Positions 8,061 through 13,009 of a DNA stretch of 13,009 bases are shown in pieces. The DNA is taken from NCBI GenBank assembly GCA_017562135.1, contig QEYB01001562.1, positions 5,001 through 18,009 of the forward strand, in the 5' to 3' direction. Within the stretch, counting starts at the first letter, position 1. Every line of letters starts with the position of its first letter. The notes under the pieces were generated by a model. The model saw only the letters and a list, made by a program, of their open reading frames with translations, made no database searches and was not told the origin of the DNA. The translations under genes were made by a program, and so were the position numbers. Source of the stretch: Dipylidium caninum. Taxonomy: Eukaryota; Platyhelminthes; Cestoda; Cyclophyllidea; Dipylidiidae.

Positions 8061-9090
8061 ACCACGACCTGTCACCCGCTTTCTGCCCTTCCTCTCCCCC
8101 CCTCCTCATTTAAACACTCGGAACTAAATTTTCCCGTTCGCTATACAGCTCGTTGAGTGAGTTTCATAACATCTTCCTTGTCTCTCCTCATCCTTACGAA
8201 AATAGACATTTTCCTCTACCCCTTGCGCTACCTCTATTCTGCGGCAATCGAGCACACTTTTTACAGTCGCCTTTCTGAATTTTTTCTCGGTATATTGTTG
8301 TTCGCTCAGGCTTCCTGTGTCATTGCCTTCAGTTGGGTCTCGCTATGGGACCTTTCCACCTCCGCAGAAATTCACCTATAAACCCGAATGACCATATGCG
8401 GAACAGTTTCTGCCACCAAACAAGTTACCTTCCTAAGTTCGCAGCTACAGTAATTTAACTGGGTATTTTTATCTGTACTATTACCCAATTTCGCAGTGGC
8501 TTATTTCTACCATGAAATCAGACACTGATATCGTTGAAAAATTAAAAGGGTCGTCATTGACTACATTGATTCAGATCACCCCCCTTTATCACCAATGAGA
8601 GACGTTAGTATGATCGAACCGCAAAAGCTTTAGTTCCTACGAAGCAGACATATGCTGGGAACGGGGGAAGCATGCCTCTCCTATTCTCCCCTTATAGGCC
8701 TGCTACTCCGACTCACATCTATGTACTGGATCATTACATTTTCCAGCAGTGCCGTGTGTGTCGGCTATTTTATTCTCAGGAGGGTTTCATTCTAAACCAA
8801 TGCGTCTGTTTGAAATTTCTGTCTCCAAATGTGAAATTTATTGTAAACAGTGTTTTCCAAAAATCTTGGCCTCTTGTCCGCTCGATCCAGGTGGTCCAAC
8901 TCCACGCGGTGATAGATTTCGTTTGAGAGCACTCCTCTCAACTATATCCTCTGCCAAAAAAGTTTGTTTCCTTATACTCAGTTTGGTCTTCCTCCTCCCC
9001 TTTTATTCACTAGAATCTCGTGTGGATCATTACCAATGATCTCCGGCTCAAAAAAAAAGTCACTCACAAACGCCGGCTTCACTAGTTCCT
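8061..9090. other. Pyrimidine-rich intergenic or intronic DNA, nothing identified
   Basis: The plus strand is rich in C and T. Overlapping frames at 8672-8926 and 8749-9039 have scattered cysteines, including YCKQC, but no complete zinc-binding pattern. If the donor at 8054 is real, this could be intron. No RNA gene or mobile-element end was seen. Confidence 0.4.
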
Positions 9091-9883
9091 AAGGAAGCAT
9101 TCGCAAAGCTGAGAATAGTGTAAAGCCGTACTCTGCGCCCTCATTTGGAGCACCACCTTTGTCCACTTGGTTACTCCTTTCATTCTTACCGGCCGTCGCG
9201 TTGGTCCGTGTGTAGGGTCCTTCTTGGGGCGTCCTTTTGAACACTTCTTCCCTTCTCTCAAAATGGTCCTCCTCCAGACAATGAATCATGAGAGTTATTC
9301 CTCAATCCAGTGCACAATAACACGACTCCGTTGAGCATAAAAGTATCCTTTATTTTAAAATTATGCAGTGACAGCCACTAAAGCATTTACTCAAGCTGTA
9401 ACTTTTGCGTCTTCATAGGGTCGAAATGAGGATCTCGTCTTGTGCTGTTTTTTGCTGGTTTTTGTGTGCTCGGTGGCGTAGTTTCCGTGGACGCCGTCCG
9501 GGGGTCTTATGGTTGGGTTGTTTATCTAGCGTGGAGGGGTCGAGGCCTTTTTTTTTTTGGGCTCTATTCTCCGTTTGTTCGTTTTTAGCACCGAGGCTTG
9601 TCGCGGGGCGAGGGTGGCGTGTGGGCCGTTGCGGTCTCTCTCGTGGGAACTAGATCGTCGGCGGAAGTAGTTGGCGAATGAGAGCTGCCACATTGTTTTG
9701 GTGATGTTCTATTAAACTGGGTTGTATTTGCTTAAGCTATAGTGGAAGGCTGCTGTGCTTCGTATACCAAAGTTGTTTGCGTCTGCCCTTATCCCAGTCT
9801 ACGTACAGTATTGTTTTGCTGCTTTTAAACGCTCTAATTCTCCCCAGTCCGTCTCGCCAACGTGTACGCAACAGTTAGCTGTT
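9091..9883 (-). repeat. Dispersed repeat, copy 2 (frame-broken, with insertion)
   Basis: Same orientation as the copy at 203-762. Many runs are identical (for example 'caataacacgact', 'aactgggttgtatttgctta', 'gtgtacgcaacagttagctgtt'). It differs by dozens of one-base insertions, many extending a homopolymer or doubling a base, plus about 14 extra bases near 9349-9363 and about 195 extra bases at 9439-9634. The minus-strand frame is destroyed; only fragments such as ERREEVFKRTPQEGP and NEGAEY line up with copy 1. It may be an old degenerate copy or a poorly corrected assembly segment. Confidence 0.82.
9439..9634. other. A-poor, G/T-rich insertion inside repeat copy 2
   Basis: About 195 bases replace the few bases 'tggcgc' of copy 1. 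By count over 9441-9634, adenine is 12 of 194 and G+T about three quarters, unlike anything else in the window. It includes an 11-base T run at 9548-9558. The long plus frame at 9405-9653 is a by-product of the missing A (few stop codons) and is not called as a gene. There are no flanking duplications. Confidence 0.75.
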
Positions 9884-9889
9884 CCCTCC

Positions 9890-10004
9890 TATAGTCCAAT
9901 CGAGTGCGCTTTTTAATGCTTTTACCTAAGGCTCCGGCCAAAAAAATATTTATTCGACGTAGGATCGAACAGTCTCTGCATCTTACCTCAATAGATATTA
10001 CACA
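9890..10004. other. Junction sequence right of repeat copy 2
   Basis: Unrelated to the flank of copy 1, which places the repeat boundary near 9883. No feature was recognised. Confidence 0.4.
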
Positions 10005-10290
10005 CCTTCGTCGCTGGAATCAATTATTCTTGGTGTAAATCGCGCTAATCGGGCTACTAACCTGGACTGCGAAGCCCGAAGTGGGTTGGGCACTGCGACT
10101 TGGTCTCTGAACAAATCGCCACTCTCACTGCATGGGTGCAAATGTTCCCACCAACTGCGATCGCCACGCCGATCAAAAAAAGTACACCAGTGCCTCCACC
10201 TTGTGCCTATACACGTCAATTCGCCTGCAGTGACGGCCCGGGTTTGACCGTATACCTCCGACAAAAGTCCTACTGACAGCTGGAACATCC
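10005..10290 (-). other. GC-richer block with a minus-strand open frame
   Basis: This block of about 285 bases is visibly richer in G and C than its surroundings and carries a 96-codon minus frame (9998-10288) ending ...RIIDSSDEGV. The compositional edge suggests an inserted repeat or an exon. No catalytic motif, poly(A) tail or terminal repeats were found, and no second copy exists here. The product is unidentified. Confidence 0.3.
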
Positions 10291-12090
10291 ACTCCCGGAA
10301 GATTGTACAGATTTAAGTGTTCTCATTTGTATTTCCATTGAGGGATGGACAGAAATTGTCGCAACGAAGGTTTCGTAAGATGAATAATTTTGGCATTGCT
10401 AAATTACACCTGAGTCCCACTTGCCCTTCTGCACGCCAGAATTTCGAAATATCGATTAATAAGAGTGCTCTTTGTTGCTATAGGCCCTACGACACTAAAA
10501 ACACAACCTCTAGCATGACGTTCAGAGAAGTTGGACAAGAGAGATCTTATATTAAACAAACAAGAATGTGCCTCAAAAGCGATCAGGTTACTCATAATGC
10601 TAGCACAGCAAGCGACTTCATATAAACGAGCTTCGTAGGTAACCGTATTTTGGCCAGGATGAATGGAAGCGCCGTCCAACGGCTGCCGGGCAAACTTTGG
10701 ACATTCCTTCGTACACTACAATATGTCAGGGGTAAAGGTGAAAGTATCTGAGAGAGCAGACATGAGGTAATAATAGCATAAGCAAAATTGTTACTTTCAC
10801 AATTTTCGAGGAGTTGATGCAGTCTCCATAAGCACCGCATCTTTCACCATAATTATGTGCTTGGCCATTATTCTTCTATCTCGATAGGAAGCACCGTTTG
10901 CATAATACCTAGGTGGTGGGTTACTTGTATTTTCAGGGAAGGTAGATGGGCGAACCATAAAGAGGCGACTTGGCGTTATACTACACAAAAGTGGGTCTTA
11001 AGGCGGAGTGAATGACCAACAGAATCGATCTTATAAATGGACTAACTGTTAGAGAGATAGGTTTTTTCACGTTAAACACCAACATTCATCCTCCCCTTTC
11101 TCCCTGTACAAAGTAAATTAATGATTGGTTTGCGTTGATCAAATAGTACTCTACTTCGATTATAGTATGCCTTTTACACCAAGTCTCCACTTTAATAAAC
11201 CACCTAAGGAAAGGCGCAAAACACTGCAGATAATCCACTTCGAGGAACGTCTGCACAAATTTGTTGCTCTACACCAAATAACTGGGGACTTTATGCCAGA
11301 GTAGTTCCTTAATTTCTATTCATAGACGAGCCGGTTAACATTTGTGTTGCAAAGATCTGGCAGGTGGCAGGACTGTTAGAGTTTCATCTACGCTTTCCAC
11401 ATTCACGAGATCATTTCGGTTTAAAAGTATATTTAATTTTGTATAAATATTAAATATCAGGGGGCGAATACGAACCCTAAAATACCCTGTTGACAAGTTT
11501 ATTCTTAGCTCTTTTCAATTCTTAGAAATGCACAAATGCGAAGCGTACTGAATTTTATACGTACCACGTATCCGTCCCCAATTTTTTCTGTTGATAGGCT
11601 CCAGGCTTACGAATAACCGCGGGTGATAACCGAAGTTCGTAGTTGCCACGAGTACAGTTAGAGGGTACCCAATGACGAGATTGATATACATAAAGTGGAA
11701 GATCTTTCGCTCACTGCCTGGTCCATCGAAGTTTCCTTCATAAGCTGCAGCCTCCTCTTCCTTCTCAACTGCGCATTCAACTTCTCAGGCGTCCGGCATT
11801 TTCGCCAGTTCATTATATATGTGACACATATAGATTAGCACTGATAATTGCGCTGATGCTTCAAAAGGGCTTCGAAGTGACGCGGACGATGGGCTTCATT
11901 AAATTCGCTTGCTTCGCCAGGTACTTATTTTTCTCTGCATGAACAGTACGTGGGCTACATTAAGTTTCCAAGTCCTCATGCCGGTCGTGCAGATTCCACT
12001 GACTTACGCGAAGATTAGTTCACCTGAAATGTCATTCCCCTTACCAAGAACAGTTCATATGATTATAGGAAAATTAAAGTGAATAATAAC
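10291..12090. other. Intergenic, no supported gene
   Basis: Several overlapping frames of 60-100 codons on both strands (10317-10625 plus, 10404-10679 minus) show no family motif. A stop-to-stop minus frame at 11784-11515 has an acidic, coding-looking start (VEKEEEAAAYEGNFDGPG) but no start codon nearby and no clear splice sites. I see no transposon ends or RNA genes. Confidence 0.4.
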
Positions 12091-12117
12091 CACTGTTGGC
12101 AGTATTTTATTTTTTAG

Positions 12118-12218
12118 TCTTCATTTTGTGTGCTTGCTCTTTCGCATATATTGCGGAAATTGATCGCCCTGTTGGGAATGTTGACTTTTATCCCAATTGG
12201 CCAATGGTCCGTTTTTTG
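12118..12218 (+). other. Possible exon with lipase-like PVGNVDFYPN motif
   Basis: After an acceptor-like 'tattttattttttag' (AG at 12116-12117), one plus frame reads AEIDRPVGNVDFYPNWPM, with the motif at 12168-12197. Pancreatic-lipase-family proteins carry a P-[LVI]-G-H-[VA]-D-F-Y-P-N-G-G segment at the end of a beta strand near the lid domain. Here His is Asn and the following GG is absent. No catalytic GxSxG is seen in the window. It may be one exon of a neighbouring gene, a relic, or chance. Confidence 0.2.
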
Positions 12219-12323
12219 TGTCTCTTAAGCTATATACTACCATACTCTCACTTTTTAAACTTGATGATGAAGGTTTCTCTAGATGAGAGCCGAGGCAGCA
12301 TCCTCTCTCTTAAAAGGGGTTAA

Positions 12324-13009
12324 TCAATTAGCGTGAACCGATTGCGTTCTTAATTGACTACTCAAATAGGGAAAATTTAGTGAGTGACGGAAAAGTTAAA
12401 CTTATTATTGACTAAAGCAAACCAGCCACAAAACTGAAAAATTTATCGCCTAACGCCTCAGACGCTAGTCATTACACCGGCTAGAATGATGCGTGGGTTT
12501 AACATATATATACAGATCGCCAACTCGAATAGTGAAATTTTAGCATTATTTACTCATCCGTACTCGTCTTCCCCTATGGAAGTTAGAGAAGTGCTCAATC
12601 CCACTCGGATTCAGGTTGCCTCTTCTTCACAATCTTGAAGGGAATGCTCAATTATCAATGGTTTACCAACATTTTACATTATCTAATTCTATTTCTTTTT
12701 TTACATTTGGGAAGAAACATTAATTTTAAGAGAAAATTTCACGAGCTCTTCGATATTCAAAAGAACGGGTTGACTTATTAAAGCGACACCTTTCCTACGT
12801 GAATTTTCATCTAGAATATCGTTTCAAGCGAGAAATTTACAATTGTAAAGTAGCACCCACGCGAATCTGCTTATATATACTATGGATGGAGAGGCAGTCA
12901 AGATGTCTGCTGGGTTATTTCTTCCAGGTGTTTTCAAAATTTTACCAATTCTTTTCGGGTGGCATACCGCTATTTATTTAAAATTTTTCGCGAGTATCCC
13001 TAATGGCTA
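12324..13009. other. AT-rich intergenic DNA, nothing identified
   Basis: There are no frames longer than 60 codons apart from a motif-free one at 12799-12981. No repeats shared with the rest of the window, RNA genes or element ends were found. Confidence 0.45.

Noticed and set aside
8749..9039. LIM-like YCKQCF in a cysteine-containing frame
   Set aside because: Only the last two cysteines fit; the first zinc-binding pairs are absent, and an overlapping frame and the minus strand look equally coding-like.
9405..9653. 82-codon plus frame
   Set aside because: Open only because the inserted segment is almost free of A and therefore of stop codons.
10232..10254. B-box-like GGTCAAACCC on the minus strand, suggesting a tRNA-derived SINE
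   Set aside because: It lacks one base of the consensus, and no A box at the right spacing or A-rich tail was found.
1..13009. CRISPR arrays, tRNA or rRNA genes, bacterial operons or phage defence modules
   Set aside because: None is seen. The introns, mariner and poly(A) signal mark this as animal DNA, and no spaced direct-repeat array exists.

Overview
The window is animal nuclear DNA. A protein-coding gene is split by spliceosomal introns of 76 to 1152 bases with GT-AG (once GC-AG) borders, intergenic DNA is AT-rich, and one intron holds a mariner transposon. There is no operon structure, Shine-Dalgarno site or tRNA. Short introns (76 and 88 bases) mixed with long ones, a cecropia-type mariner and a possible splice acceptor just before the start codon fit an invertebrate, perhaps a helminth. 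The sequence alone does not fix the phylum.

Layout. Bases 1-783 carry a dispersed repeat with a 209-codon minus-strand frame of unknown family. Bases 784-1066 are the likely upstream region of the one clear gene. Bases 1067-6244 (plus strand) hold an aldehyde dehydrogenase of the ALDH1/ALDH2 class in eight exons. All catalytic residues are present and every exon-exon phase closes. The model is 487 residues if a single-base deletion in exon 2 is allowed for; as written, exon 2 is frameshifted. A poly(A) signal lies at 6347. Intron 6 contains a complete but dead mariner at 4906-5824, on the opposite strand, with recognisable terminal inverted repeats, TA flanks and a deleted catalytic core.

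Downstream of 6353 no gene can be confidently called. There is a strong G-quadruplex motif (7293), a promoter-like stretch with a TATA-like run, a GA/CT hairpin and a perfect splice donor (7894-8060), and a second, longer and heavily indel-riddled copy of the left-end repeat (9091-9883) in the same orientation. That copy contains an almost adenine-free insertion that looks more like poor long-read sequence than biology. A GC-richer block lies at 10005-10290, and a short lipase-like motif at 12168-12197 could be an exon of a neighbouring gene.

The ALDH gene would act alone as an NAD(P)-dependent oxidation enzyme. Nothing here points to a multi-gene system. The most informative points are the mariner in intron 6, the same-orientation unknown repeat on both sides of ALDH, and the signs that parts of the assembly carry indel errors, which bear directly on whether the ALDH frameshift is real.
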